This document shows positions 27,001 through 35,534 of a stretch of 64,000 nt of DNA, one piece after another. Position numbers and translations under genes: made by a program. Source of the DNA: Pseudomonas sp. TCU-HL1 (GTDB taxonomy: Bacteria; Pseudomonadota; Gammaproteobacteria; Pseudomonadales; Pseudomonadaceae); contig NZ_CP015992.1 in the NCBI RefSeq assembly GCF_001708505.1, positions 2,294,001-2,358,000 of the forward strand, read 5' to 3'. The notes under the pieces are model-generated. The model was not told the origin of the DNA. It saw only the letters and a list, made by a program, of their open reading frames with translations, and made no database searches. Every line of letters begins with the position of its first letter. The stretch's first letter is position 1.

Positions 27001-27498
27001 GCCACGCACGGCGAACTCGCCGTGTTCGTAGACAGTGTCCACGCAGCGGTAGCCGGCCGCCTCCAGGCGCAGGCGCATCTGCTCCACATCGAGCTTCTGG
27101 CCGACATCCAGCACCAGGCTGGAGCCCAGCAGGAAGCGGGTCGGCGCCAGGCGGTGCAGGGCGGTGGTGATGGGCACCACGAGCACGCCACGCTTGACTC
27201 CGGGCAGTCGATAAAGGGTGTCGACGCGCTGGGAAATGATGTCCTGGTGCGGCGAGAAGAGGTCGTAGGGCAGCGTTTCCCAGTCAGGGAAGTGCAGGAC
27301 GTCCAGGTCGGGAGCGAAGAACGCGAGTTCCTGCTCGAGACGTTCGGCGGTCTGGCTGTCGGCGGTCAGCAGCAGCGTGAAACGCTTGCCAGTGCTGGCA
27401 GCTTCGGCGATGGCCAGGCTGAGGGCGGCACCGGGCAGGTTGCCCCATTGCTGCTTGCCGGCGGCGGAGGGCAGGGGTGGGAGGCGCAGTACGGACAC
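24058..27498 (-). CDS. mfd: Transcription-repair coupling factor Mfd
   Basis: Mfd displaces RNA polymerase stalled at lesions and recruits UvrA. The 1146-residue protein has the UvrB-like N-terminal domains (1-340), the CarD-type RNA polymerase-interacting domain (LREGAPVVHIDHGVGRYLG, near 485), the translocase motor with Walker A GDVGFGKTE and the DEEHRFGVRQKEQL box, and a C-terminal TRCF autoregulatory domain. The start is GTG at 27498 (MSVLRLPPL), which gives the normal length of about 1148; only a distant GGAG lies upstream. It diverges from the GAPDH gene and is followed by csiV. Confidence 0.97.
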   Translation of the reverse strand: MSVLRLPPLPSAAGKQQWGNLPGAALSLAIAEAASTGKRFTLLLTADSQTAERLEQELAFFAPDLDVLHFPDWETLPYDLFSPHQDIISQRVDTLYRLPGVKRGVLVVPITTALHRLAPTRFLLGSSLVLDVGQKLDVEQMRLRLEAAGYRCVDTVYEHGEFAVRGALIDLFPMGSDQPYRIDLFDDEIETLRTFDPETQRSVDKVASIRLLPAREFPLDKKAVTDFRGRFRERFDVDFRRCPIYQDLTSGITPAGIEYYLPLFFEESATLFDYLPSDTQVFSLPGIEQAAEQFWTDVRNRYEERRVDPERPLVPPTEVFLPVEDCFARLKGSPRLVLSQEDIEPGVGRERFSARALPDLAIQAKATEPLAALRRFLEEFPGRVLFSAESAGRREVLLEMLARLKLRPQEVEGWPAFVASAERLAITIAPLDEGLLLDDPGLALIAESPLFGQRVMQRRRRERRSDAGDNVIKNLAELREGAPVVHIDHGVGRYLGLITLEIDGQAAEFLALQYAEEAKLYVPVASLHLIARYTGSDDALAPLHRLGSETWQKAKRKAAEQVRDVAAELLDIYARRAAREGYAFKDPKADYATFSAGFPFEETPDQQTAIEAVLADMLAPKPMDRLVCGDVGFGKTEVAMRAAFVAVHSGRQVAVLVPTTLLAQQHYNSFRDRFADWPVTVEVMSRFKSAKEVEGAAQQLAEGKIDVIIGTHKLLQDDVRFKNLGLAIIDEEHRFGVRQKEQLKSLRSEVDILTLTATPIPRTLNMAVAGMRDLSIIATPPARRLSVRTFVMERQTTAIKEALLRELLRGGQVYYLHNEVATIEKCAAELAELVPEARIAVGHGQMRERELEQVMSDFYHKRFNVLVASTIIETGIDVPSANTIVIERADKFGLAQLHQLRGRVGRSHHQAYAYLLTPPRKQMTDDAQKRLEAIANAQDLGAGFVLATHDLEIRGAGELLGDGQSGQIQAVGFTLYMEMLERAVKAIRKGEQPNLEQPLGGGPEINLRVPALIPEDYLPDVHARLILYKRIASAADEDGLKELQVEMIDRFGLLPEPTKHLVRMTLLKLQAEKLGIKKVDAGPQGGRIEFDATTCVDPLVLIKLIQGQPKRYKFEGATLFKFQVPMERPEERFNTLEALFERLTPQ

Positions 27499-27652
27499 GG
27501 GCAGTTGGGCTCCGGTCGGAAAAAGATCGGCGGATTGTAACTATCCCGACTAGCGGATGTCAGTGTTGAGGCTGCTGCTGATTGCCGGCGACTGCGCGCG
27601 CCGTCATAATGTAGCCCCTTTTTTCATCCCCTACATGTGGAAGGTACTGCCC

Positions 27653-29101
27653 GTGACTCAGAAGCCCGACCAGTGTCTCGGTGAATGGATCGATCGTGAA
27701 GCCCTCGCGGAAGCCATGATTCCGATGATTGGCCAGCTCTATCGCAACAACAATGTTGTGACTTCGATCTATGGCCGTGGCCTGATCAACCGCTCCGTGA
27801 TCGCCATCCTCAAGGCTCACCGCTTTGCTCGTCATCGCCTGGCGGACGAAGCCGAGCTTTCGGTTCACGAAACCTTCCCGATCCTCAAGGCCATGAGCGA
27901 GCTCAAGCTGGGCGCCGCTTCCGTGGACCTGGGCAAGATGGTTGCCAAGTTCAAGGCCGAAGGTAATGGCCGCAGCATCGAGCAGTTCACCAAGGACGAG
28001 CTGGCCGACGTGGTTGGCAAGCAGAACGGCGCTGCCCGTGAAGGCACTGACGTCGTCCTGTACGGTTTCGGCCGTATCGGTCGCCTGCTGGCGCGCATCC
28101 TGATCGAGAAAACCGGTGGTGGCGACGGCCTGCGTCTGCGTGCCATCGTCGTTCGCAAGGGCGCCGAGAATGACCTGGTCAAGCGCGCCAGCCTGCTGCG
28201 TCGCGACTCCGTGCACGGTCCGTTCGACGGCACCATCGTCATCGACGAAGAACACAACACCCTGACCGCCAACGGCAACCTGATCCAGGTGATCTACTCC
28301 AATGATCCCGCCTCGATCGACTACACCGCCTATGGCATCAAGAACGCCCTGCTGGTGGACAACACCGGCAAGTGGCGCGACGCCGAAGGCCTGAGCCAGC
28401 ACCTGAAGTGCCCGGGTATCAATCGCGTCGTCCTGACCGCTCCGGGCAAGGGCGCCCTGAAGAACATCGTTCATGGCATCAACCATGGCGAAATTTCCCC
28501 TGATGACAAGATCATCTCGGCAGCTTCCTGCACCACCAACGCCATCGTGCCGGTGCTGAAGGCGGTCGACGATCAGTACGGCATCGTCAACGGCCACGTC
28601 GAAACCGTTCACTCTTACACCAACGACCAGAACCTGATCGACAACTTCCACAAAGGCAGCCGCCGCGGCCGCAGCGCTCCGCTGAACATGGTGATCACCG
28701 AGACCGGTGCCGCCACCGCCGCCGCCAAGGCCCTGCCGGTGCTGAAAGGCAAGCTGACCGGCAACGCCATCCGCGTACCGACGCCGAACGTCTCCATGGC
28801 CATCCTCAACCTGAACCTGGAGAAGGCCACCAGCCGCGACGAGATCAACGAATACCTGCGCCAGGCGGCCATGCATTCGGACCTGCACAAGCAGATCGAC
28901 TACGTCTCCTCCCAGGAAGTGGTGTCCTCTGACTTCGTCGGGTCCCGTCATGCCGGCGTGGTAGACGCCGAAGCCACCATCTGCAACGACAACCGTGTCG
29001 TCCTGTACGTCTGGTACGACAACGAGTTCGGTTACAGCTGCCAGGTGGTCCGCGTGATGGAAGACATGGCAGGTGTAAACCCGCCGGCCTTCCCTCAGTA
29101 A
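27653..29101 (+). CDS. Long-form glyceraldehyde-3-phosphate dehydrogenase
   Basis: A 482-residue GAPDH with an N-terminal extension of about 130 residues before the NAD-binding Rossmann motif GFGRIGRLLARI (about 138-149). The catalytic Cys is C293 in SAASCTTNA, followed by the usual HSYTNDQN and NEFGYSCQVV segments. The enzyme interconverts glyceraldehyde-3-phosphate and 1,3-bisphosphoglycerate; in pseudomonads this second GAPDH has been linked to gluconeogenesis. I take GTG at 27653 because GGAAGG lies eight nt upstream; an ATG at 27635 has no ribosome site. It is monocistronic, with a strong terminator. Confidence 0.92.
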   Translation: MTQKPDQCLGEWIDREALAEAMIPMIGQLYRNNNVVTSIYGRGLINRSVIAILKAHRFARHRLADEAELSVHETFPILKAMSELKLGAASVDLGKMVAKFKAEGNGRSIEQFTKDELADVVGKQNGAAREGTDVVLYGFGRIGRLLARILIEKTGGGDGLRLRAIVVRKGAENDLVKRASLLRRDSVHGPFDGTIVIDEEHNTLTANGNLIQVIYSNDPASIDYTAYGIKNALLVDNTGKWRDAEGLSQHLKCPGINRVVLTAPGKGALKNIVHGINHGEISPDDKIISAASCTTNAIVPVLKAVDDQYGIVNGHVETVHSYTNDQNLIDNFHKGSRRGRSAPLNMVITETGAATAAAKALPVLKGKLTGNAIRVPTPNVSMAILNLNLEKATSRDEINEYLRQAAMHSDLHKQIDYVSSQEVVSSDFVGSRHAGVVDAEATICNDNRVVLYVWYDNEFGYSCQVVRVMEDMAGVNPPAFPQ

Positions 29102-29116
29102 TAAGTTGTGACCTGT

Positions 29117-29148
29117 GAAAAACGGGAGCTTTCGGGCTCCCGTTTTTC
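29117..29148 (+). terminator. Intrinsic terminator after the GAPDH gene
   Basis: GAAAAACGGGAGC pairs with GCTCCCGTTTTTC around a short TTTCGG loop 16 nt after the stop, with a following T tract. Confidence 0.9.
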
Positions 29149-29197
29149 ATTTTTACGTCTGTAATCGGATAACAAGAATCGCTTGGGGAATTCCCAG

Positions 29198-30595
29198 ATG
29201 GAAGGACATCACCTTCACCAGGGGCCGCTCAAAAGGGGCCTGAAAAACCGCCACATCCAGCTAATCGCGCTGGGCGGCGCCATCGGCACCGGCCTGTTCC
29301 TGGGGTCGGCCGGGGTGCTCAAGTCGGCCGGTCCTTCGATGATTCTCGGCTACGCCATTGCCGGTTTCTTCGCTTTCCTGATCATGCGCCAGTTGGGCGA
29401 GATGATCGTCGAGGAACCCGTGGCGGGCTCCTTCAGCCACTTCGCCCACAAGTACTGGGGTGGTTATGCGGGCTTCCTCGCCGGCTGGAACTACTGGGTG
29501 CTCTACGTGCTGGTGGGTATGGCCGAGCTGACGGCGGTGGGCAAGTACATCCAGTTCTGGTGGCCGGACGTGCCCACATGGGTATCGGCTGCGGTCTTTT
29601 TCGTGCTGATCAATCTGATCAATCTCGCCAACGTGAAAGCCTTCGGTGAGACCGAGTTCTGGTTCGCCCTGATCAAGGTGGTGGCCATCATCGGCATGAT
29701 CGTCCTCGGCATTTATCTACTGGCCAGTGGCGAAGGTGGACCGCAGGCGGCGGTCGACAACCTCTGGAGCCACGGCGGCTTCTTCCCCAATGGCATCGAA
29801 GGCCTGGTGATGGTGCTGGCCATCATCATGTTCTCCTTCGGTGGCCTGGAGCTGGTAGGCATCACCGCTGCCGAGGCCAGTGAGCCGAAGAAGGTGATCC
29901 CCAAGGCGATCAATCAGGTGATCTATCGCATCCTGATCTTCTACATCGGTGCGCTCAGCGTGCTGCTGATGCTCTACCCGTGGGACAAGTTGCTGGAGAC
30001 GCTGGGCGCCGCCGGCGATCCCTACAGCGGCAGCCCCTTCGTGCAGATCTTCTCGCTGATCGGCAGCGATACGGCTGCGCATATCCTCAACTTCGTGGTG
30101 CTGACGGCTGCCTTGTCGGTCTACAACAGCGGCGTTTACTGCAACAGCCGGATGCTCTACGGCCTGGCCGAGCAGGGCGATGCGCCCAAGGCGCTGATGA
30201 AGGTGGATGACCGCGGTGTACCGGTGCTGGCCATTGGCGTTTCTGCCCTGATCACCTTCCTCTGCGTGGTGGTCAACTACCTTGCGCCGCAGAAGGCCCT
30301 TGAGCTGTTGATGGCTCTGGTGGTGGCAGCGCTGGTGATCAACTGGGCGATGATCAGTCTGTCTCACCTGATGTTCCGCAAGAGCATGAATGCCCGTGGC
30401 ATCCAGCCTTTCTTCAAGGCGTTCTGGTACCCCATCGGCAATTACCTGTGCCTGGCCTTCGTGGCGCTCATCCTGGGCGTGATGCTGATGATTCCGGGCA
30501 TCAATGTGTCGGTCTACGCCATCCCCTTCTGGCTGGCGCTGATCGCTGTCTGCTACTACTTCAAGCGGTCTGCCTCGCGCGCTACGGCTCACTGA
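29198..30595 (+). CDS. aroP: Aromatic amino-acid permease AroP
   Basis: An inner-membrane proton-coupled symporter of the amino acid-polyamine-organocation family, probably for Phe, Tyr and Trp. The 465-residue protein has about twelve hydrophobic segments and the family signature LKNRHIQLIALGGAIGTGLF near the N-terminus, then GEMIVEEPVAGSFSHFAHKY and FSFGGLELVGITAAEA. The substrate is inferred from overall likeness to AroP/PheP; GABA or other permeases of the same family are alternatives. I use the ATG at 29198 with GGGGAA upstream; the frame is open 15 nt further. It is single-gene, between two terminators. Confidence 0.88.
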   Translation: MEGHHLHQGPLKRGLKNRHIQLIALGGAIGTGLFLGSAGVLKSAGPSMILGYAIAGFFAFLIMRQLGEMIVEEPVAGSFSHFAHKYWGGYAGFLAGWNYWVLYVLVGMAELTAVGKYIQFWWPDVPTWVSAAVFFVLINLINLANVKAFGETEFWFALIKVVAIIGMIVLGIYLLASGEGGPQAAVDNLWSHGGFFPNGIEGLVMVLAIIMFSFGGLELVGITAAEASEPKKVIPKAINQVIYRILIFYIGALSVLLMLYPWDKLLETLGAAGDPYSGSPFVQIFSLIGSDTAAHILNFVVLTAALSVYNSGVYCNSRMLYGLAEQGDAPKALMKVDDRGVPVLAIGVSALITFLCVVVNYLAPQKALELLMALVVAALVINWAMISLSHLMFRKSMNARGIQPFFKAFWYPIGNYLCLAFVALILGVMLMIPGINVSVYAIPFWLALIAVCYYFKRSASRATAH

Positions 30596-30611
30596 GGCAC
30601 ACGGAGGAGCG

Positions 30612-30641
30612 AAAAGCGGGAGCCATGGGCTCCCGTTTTTC
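30612..30641 (+). terminator. Intrinsic terminator after aroP
   Basis: CGGGAGC and GCTCCCG flank a five-base loop and end in TTTTTC, close in sequence to the terminator after the GAPDH gene. Confidence 0.88.
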
Positions 30642-30771
30642 ATTTCGCACAGTGCCTGCCAGGGCGTGGGTCGACATGGCTTTGTCGGGGCAGGGCAGGA
30701 TGGCTTGCTGTTCAGAGCTGGACGCCCGGTAGTCTGCTGTTTGTTAAGTCGCTGAAAAGAAAGGACTTGGG

Positions 30772-30800
30772 TGGCAAGGGAGGGTATGGCTCTCTATAAT
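30772..30800 (+). promoter_or_regulatory. Candidate promoter of the nqr operon
   Basis: A perfect -10 hexamer TATAAT lies at 30795-30800, with a poor -35 (TGGCAA, 30772-30777) at 17 nt. The 320-bp gap from aroP to nqrA otherwise holds only the aroP terminator and no gene. An activator may be needed. Confidence 0.45.
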
Positions 30801-30915
30801 CCGCCGCTTAATCGTTCGGAATTCAGCACATTCGTGCCAGGCATGGCCTGGCGCGAGGCTGGTCATTTGGCTGGCGGGCTAGGGCCGGGCAGTATTCCTG
30901 TTTCAGGCGAAACCT

Positions 30916-32252
30916 ATGATCAGAATCAAGCGAGGGCTGGACCTGCCAGTGGCGGGGGAGCCGGCTCAGCGAGTCGAGGCCGGGCGCCCGGTTCGGAGCG
31001 TTGCCGTCATCGGCTTCGACTATCACGGCATGAAGCCGACCATGGAGGTTCAGGTGGGGGATCGGGTCAAGCTCGGTCAGCCGCTGTTCGCCGACAAGAA
31101 AAGCCCAGGCGTCATCTACACCGCGCCAGGTGCCGGCGTTGTCAGCGCCATCCACCGTGGCGAGCAGCGCGTGCTGCAGTCCGTGGTGATCGACCTTGAG
31201 GGCGATGACGAGGTGGTTTTCGAGCAGTATCCCGCTGAGCGACTCGGCCAGCTCGACCCCCGGCAGGTCTGCGACAACCTGGTCCAGTCCGGCCTCTGGA
31301 CTGCCCTGCGTACTCGGCCGTTCAGCCGCGTGCCGGCCATCGACGCCACGCCCAGCTCCATCTTCGTCACGGCAATCGACACCCAGCCGCTTGCCGCCGA
31401 TCCCGCCCTCGTGATCGCCGAGCACGCCGCGGACTTCGAGCATGGTCTCAGCGTCCTTTCCCGGCTGGCCCGCATTTTCCTCTGCAAGGCCGACGGCACC
31501 ACACTGCCGGGCGAAAGCCTGGCCCAGGTGCGCAGCGAATCCTTCGCCGGCCCGCACCCGGCCGGCCTGCCCGGCACCCACATTCATTTCCTCGACCCGG
31601 TGAGTGCCGGCAAGAGCGTCTGGCATATCGGTTACCAGGACGTGATCGCCATCGGCAAGCTGTTCACCAGCGGTCGCCTCTGGGTCGAGCGCGTGGTGTC
31701 CCTGGCTGGCCCGGTGGTAGAAAACCCGCGCCTGCTGCGCACCCGCCTGGGCGCCAGCCTGCACGAGCTCACCGCCGGTGAGCTGCAGCCCGGTGCCAAC
31801 CGTGTGGTGTCCGGCTCTCTGCTGGGTGGGCGTACTTCCCGCGGCGCTTGTGCCTACCTCGGGCGTTACCACGTGCAAGTGTCTTGCCTGCGTGAGGGCA
31901 ACGACCGCGAGCTGCTGCACTACCTGCGTGCCGGGGTGAACAAGCACTCGGTGCTGAACATCTTCGTCTCGAAGCTGCTGGGCGGTCGTAAGTTCGCCTT
32001 CAACACCAGCACCAATGGCAGTCCGCGCGCCATGGTGCCGGTGGGCAACTATGAGGCGGTGATGCCGCTGGACATCCTGCCCACCCAACTCCTGCGCTAT
32101 CGATCGTCGGCGACACCGAAATGGCGCAGAAGCTCGGCTGCCTGGAGCTGGACGAAGAAGACCTGGCGTTGTGCAGCTATGTCTGCGCCGGCAAGTACGA
32201 GTACGGCCCCATCCTGCGGGACAACCTCAGCCGAATCGAGAAGGAGGGCTGA
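30916..32252 (+). pseudogene. nqrA: Na+-translocating NADH:quinone reductase subunit A, frameshifted
   Basis: NqrA is the soluble cytoplasmic subunit of the Na+-pumping quinone reductase. The reading frame is normal for 395 codons, to ...PTQLLRY at 32100. The expected continuation (LIVGDTEMAQKLG ... DNLSRIEKEG) is then found in the frame one base earlier, ending with TGA at 32250-32252. One base is missing near 32101 (TAT-C-G-ATC where TAT-CTG-ATC is expected). Restoring it gives exactly 445 codons plus stop, the length I recall for pseudomonad NqrA. Read as written, the shifted frame has no stop and runs into nqrB, giving an 849-codon fusion with about 50 nonsense residues in the joint. This may be a sequencing error or a real lesion. 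Confidence 0.9.
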
Positions 32253-32253
32253 T

Positions 32254-33465
32254 GTGAGCCTGCGTAAATTCCTCGACAAGATCGAGCATAACTTCGAGCA
32301 CGGCGGCCGTTACGAAAAGTGGTACGCCCTCTATGAAGCGGTCGATACCTTTTTCTATCGTCCGGCCAATGTGACCCACACGACCGCCCACGTGCGCGAC
32401 GGTATCGACCTCAAGCGCATGATGATCACCGTCTGGCTCTGCACCTTCCCGGCCATGTTCTTCGGCATGTGGAACGTCGGCTACCAGGCCAACCTGGTGT
32501 TCGCGCAGAGCCCCGATCTGCTGGCGGCCCAGGAAGGCTGGCGTTTCACCCTGATCGGCGCGCTGGCCGGGTTCGACCCGAACAGCCTGTGGGACAACTT
32601 CATCCAGGGCGCGGCCTGGTTCCTGCCGATCTATGCGGTGACCTTCATCGTCGGTGGCTTCTGGGAAGTGCTCTTCGCCTCCATTCGCCGCCATGAGGTG
32701 AACGAAGGCTTCTTCGTCACCTCCGTGCTTTTCGCCCTGACCCTGCCGCCGAGCATCCCGCTCTGGCAGGTGGCCCTGGGCATCAGCTTCGGTGTGGTGC
32801 TGGGCAAGGAAGTCTTCGGCGGAACCGGCAAGAACTTCCTCAACCCGGCCCTGGCGGGTCGTGCCTTCCTGTTCTTCGCCTATCCGGCGCAGATTTCCGG
32901 TGACGCGGTCTGGACCGCAGTGGACGGCTTTGCCGGCGCCACCTCGCTGAGCCTTGGCGCCGCTGGCGGTGTCGACAATATCGTCGGCCACGGCATCAGT
33001 TGGATGGACGCCTTCCTCGGTACCATCCAGGGCTCCATCGGCGAGACCAGCACCCTGGCCATCCTGATCGGTGGCGGTGTGCTGCTGATTACCCGCATTG
33101 CGGCCTGGCGCATCGTTGCCGGCGTGATGCTGGGCATGATTGCCACCAGCTGGCTGTTCAACGCCATCGGCTCGGACACCAATCCGATGTTCGCGATGCC
33201 CTGGTACTGGCACCTGGTCCTGGGTGGATTCGCCTTCGGCATGATGTTCATGGCCACCGACCCGGTGTCCGCGTCCATGACCGATACCGGGAAATGGCTG
33301 TTCGGTGCGTTGATCGGCCTGATGGTGGTGCTGATCCGTGTGGTCAACCCGGCCTTCCCGGAAGGCATGATGCTGGCGATCCTCTTCGCCAACCTGTTCG
33401 CGCCGCTGATCGACCATTTCGTCGTCCAGGCCAATATCAAGCGGAGGCTGGCACGCAATGGCTAA
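32254..33465 (+). CDS. nqrB: Na+-NQR subunit B
   Basis: A membrane subunit carrying covalently bound FMN and riboflavin, part of the Na+ path. The 403-residue protein has about ten transmembrane segments and the flavinylation motif DGFAGATS with acceptor T230, the target of ApbE. I choose the GTG at 32254, just after the true nqrA stop, with AAGGAGGG upstream; it gives the family length. Because of the nqrA frameshift the same frame is continuous with the 5' part of nqrA, but the conserved protein clearly begins here (MSLRKFLDKIEHNF). Confidence 0.95.
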   Translation: MSLRKFLDKIEHNFEHGGRYEKWYALYEAVDTFFYRPANVTHTTAHVRDGIDLKRMMITVWLCTFPAMFFGMWNVGYQANLVFAQSPDLLAAQEGWRFTLIGALAGFDPNSLWDNFIQGAAWFLPIYAVTFIVGGFWEVLFASIRRHEVNEGFFVTSVLFALTLPPSIPLWQVALGISFGVVLGKEVFGGTGKNFLNPALAGRAFLFFAYPAQISGDAVWTAVDGFAGATSLSLGAAGGVDNIVGHGISWMDAFLGTIQGSIGETSTLAILIGGGVLLITRIAAWRIVAGVMLGMIATSWLFNAIGSDTNPMFAMPWYWHLVLGGFAFGMMFMATDPVSASMTDTGKWLFGALIGLMVVLIRVVNPAFPEGMMLAILFANLFAPLIDHFVVQANIKRRLARNG

Positions 33466-34246
33466 CCAGAAAGAATCCACTGTCCGCACCCTGATGGTGG
33501 CCCTGGTGGTCTGCCTGGTGTGTTCCGTGTTCGTCGCCGGTGGCGCGGTGGCACTGAAGCCGGTGCAGGTGGAGAACCGTGAGCTGGACAAGCAGCGCAG
33601 CATTCTCACCATTGCCGGCCTGGCCGAGCCGGGCATGTCGGCCGATGAGGTGAAGAAGCTCTACGCCGAGCGCATCACTGCCAGGGTGGTCGATCTGTCC
33701 AGCGGTGATTTCTCCGATGAGATGAAAGCCGCTGGCTTCGACCCGCTGAAGGCCGCCAAGGACCCGCAGCTGTCCGACGCGCTACCTGCCGAGCAGGACA
33801 TCGCGTCCATCAAGCGCCGCGAGCGTTTCAGTACCGTCTACCTGGTGGAGCAGGACGGCCAGTTGCAGACCCTGATCCTGCCGGTTCGCGGCTATGGCCT
33901 CTGGTCGACCCTCTACGGTTTCCTGGCGCTCAAGGGCGACCTTAATACCGTTGTCGGCCTCGGCTTCTACCAGCACGGTGAAACCCCTGGCCTCGGTGGC
34001 GAAGTGGACAACCCGAAATGGAAGGCGCTGTGGAACGGCAAGAGCCTGTTCGATGAGCAGGGCCAACTGGCTATCCGCATCATCAAGGGCAGCGTCGACG
34101 CCGGTTCGCCCAGCGCGAGCCATCAGGTGGATGGCCTGGCGGGCGCTACGCTGACCAGCAAGGGCGTCAACAACCTGCTGCATTTCTGGCTGGGCAAGAA
34201 CGGCTTCGGCCCGTTCCTGGCCAAGCTGAACAACGGGGAGGCATGA
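33458..34246 (+). CDS. nqrC: Na+-NQR subunit C
   Basis: NqrC carries a second covalent FMN on the periplasmic side. The 262-residue product has one N-terminal membrane anchor (about 10-33) and an FMN-binding domain with the acceptor motif DGLAGATLTS, Thr at 231, matching the ApbE target consensus. The ATG overlaps the end of nqrB by eight bases and its own end overlaps nqrD by four, so translation is coupled along the operon. It acts between the 2Fe-2S centre at NqrD/E and NqrB. Confidence 0.96.
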   Translation: MANQKESTVRTLMVALVVCLVCSVFVAGGAVALKPVQVENRELDKQRSILTIAGLAEPGMSADEVKKLYAERITARVVDLSSGDFSDEMKAAGFDPLKAAKDPQLSDALPAEQDIASIKRRERFSTVYLVEQDGQLQTLILPVRGYGLWSTLYGFLALKGDLNTVVGLGFYQHGETPGLGGEVDNPKWKALWNGKSLFDEQGQLAIRIIKGSVDAGSPSASHQVDGLAGATLTSKGVNNLLHFWLGKNGFGPFLAKLNNGEA

Positions 34247-34917
34247 GCATGGCGCAACCCACTATCCGGTCGGTCCTGCTGGACCCGATCCTGCACAACA
34301 ACCCCATCGGCTTGCAGATCCTGGGCATCTGCTCGGCGCTGGCGGTCACGTCCAACCTGAAGACCGCGCTGGTGATGTCCATCGCCCTGACCCTGGTCAC
34401 CGGCTGCTCCAACCTGTTCATCTCGATGATCCGCAGCCAGATCCCGAGCTCGATCCGCATGATCGTACAGATGGTGATCATCGCGTCCTTGGTGATCGTG
34501 GTCGACCAGGTGCTCAAGGCTTACGCCTTCAGCCTGTCCAAGCAGCTCTCGGTGTTCGTCGGCCTGATCATCACCAACTGCATCGTGATGGGCCGCGCGG
34601 AAGCCTTCGCCATGGCCAATCCGCCGCTGCTGTCCTTCTTCGATGGCATTGGCAATGGCCTGGGTTATAGCGCCATGCTGATCGTCCTCGGCGTCGTTCG
34701 CGAGCTGCTCGGCGCTGGCAAGCTGCTGGGCTTTGAGGTGCTGCCGGTGATCAATGACGGTGGCTGGTACCAGCCCAACGGCCTGCTGCTGTTGCCGCCT
34801 TCGGCCTTCTTCCTCATCGGCCTGATCATCTGGGCGTTGCGTAGCTGGAAGACCGGGCAGAAGGAAGCGCCGGCCTACAAGATCGCGCCCCAGGTATCCA
34901 ACAAGGAGGCCTACTGA
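34243..34917 (+). CDS. nqrD: Na+-NQR subunit D
   Basis: An integral membrane subunit of six segments, homologous to NqrE and to RnfE. With NqrE it holds an intramembrane iron centre through conserved cysteines (NNPIGLQILGICSALAVT and LIITNCIVMGRAEAFA are the typical paired sequences). The 224 residues equal the family length. I use ATG 34243, overlapping the nqrC stop; the second ATG six bases on is an alternative. The stop overlaps the nqrE start by one base. Confidence 0.96.
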   Translation: MSMAQPTIRSVLLDPILHNNPIGLQILGICSALAVTSNLKTALVMSIALTLVTGCSNLFISMIRSQIPSSIRMIVQMVIIASLVIVVDQVLKAYAFSLSKQLSVFVGLIITNCIVMGRAEAFAMANPPLLSFFDGIGNGLGYSAMLIVLGVVRELLGAGKLLGFEVLPVINDGGWYQPNGLLLLPPSAFFLIGLIIWALRSWKTGQKEAPAYKIAPQVSNKEAY

Positions 34918-35525
34918 TGGAGCATTACCTCAGCCTGTTCGTGAAGGCCGTGTTCGTCGAGAACATGGCCCTGGCCTTCTTCCTCGGCATGTGCACCTTC
35001 ATCGCCATTTCGAAAAAGGTGGAAACCGCCATCGGCCTGGGCATCGCGGTCATCGTGGTGCAGGCCATCACCGTGCCGGCCAACAACCTGCTGTACAGCC
35101 TGTTGCTGAAAGATGGCGCCCTGGCCTGGGCAGGGCTGCCGGACGTGGACCTGTCCTTCCTCGGCCTGCTCAGCTACATCGGCGTGATTGCCGCCATCGT
35201 GCAGATCCTCGAGATGCTGCTCGACAAGTACGTGCCCTCGCTCTACAACGCCCTCGGCGTGTTCCTGCCGCTGATCACGGTGAACTGCGCCATCATGGCC
35301 GGCTCGCTGTTCATGGTGGAGCGCGACTACAACCTGGGTGAGAGCGTGGTCTACGGCGTCGGCTCGGGTTTCTCCTGGGCACTGGCCATCGCCTTGCTGG
35401 CGGGTATCCGCGAGAAACTGAAATACAGCGATGTTCCCGAGGGCCTGCAAGGCCTCGGCATCACCTTCATCACCATCGGCCTGATGTCGCTCGGCTTCAT
35501 GTCGTTTTCCGGTGTGCAGCTCTAA
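34917..35525 (+). CDS. nqrE: Na+-NQR subunit E
   Basis: A 202-residue six-span membrane protein, inverted-topology partner of NqrD; MALAFFLGMCTFIAISKK and LITVNCAIMAGSLFMV carry the two conserved Cys residues that bind the intramembrane iron-sulfur centre. It starts in the TGATG overlap with nqrD, and nqrF begins nine nt after its stop. Length and sequence pattern are those of the family. Confidence 0.96.
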   Translation: MEHYLSLFVKAVFVENMALAFFLGMCTFIAISKKVETAIGLGIAVIVVQAITVPANNLLYSLLLKDGALAWAGLPDVDLSFLGLLSYIGVIAAIVQILEMLLDKYVPSLYNALGVFLPLITVNCAIMAGSLFMVERDYNLGESVVYGVGSGFSWALAIALLAGIREKLKYSDVPEGLQGLGITFITIGLMSLGFMSFSGVQL

Positions 35526-35534
35526 GGAACGGAC

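Noticed and set aside
24175..27540. A 1121-codon open frame opposite mfd on the plus strand
   Set aside because: It mirrors the mfd codon structure, has low-complexity His/Gln/Ala-rich content and no family motif. It is a GC-rich antisense shadow, as are similar long frames opposite topA, fadB, gltA and sdhA.
32095..32105. A programmed ribosomal frameshift site in nqrA
   Set aside because: The local sequence (CGCTATCGATCG) has no slippery heptamer and no downstream pseudoknot that I could see, and nqrA is not known to use frameshifting.
30916..33465. A genuine designed NqrA-NqrB fusion protein
   Set aside because: The roughly 50 residues across the join are out-of-frame translation (Arg/Ser/Trp/Thr-rich), while the correct NqrA C-terminus exists in the adjacent frame with its own stop and the nqrB start and ribosome site are intact.
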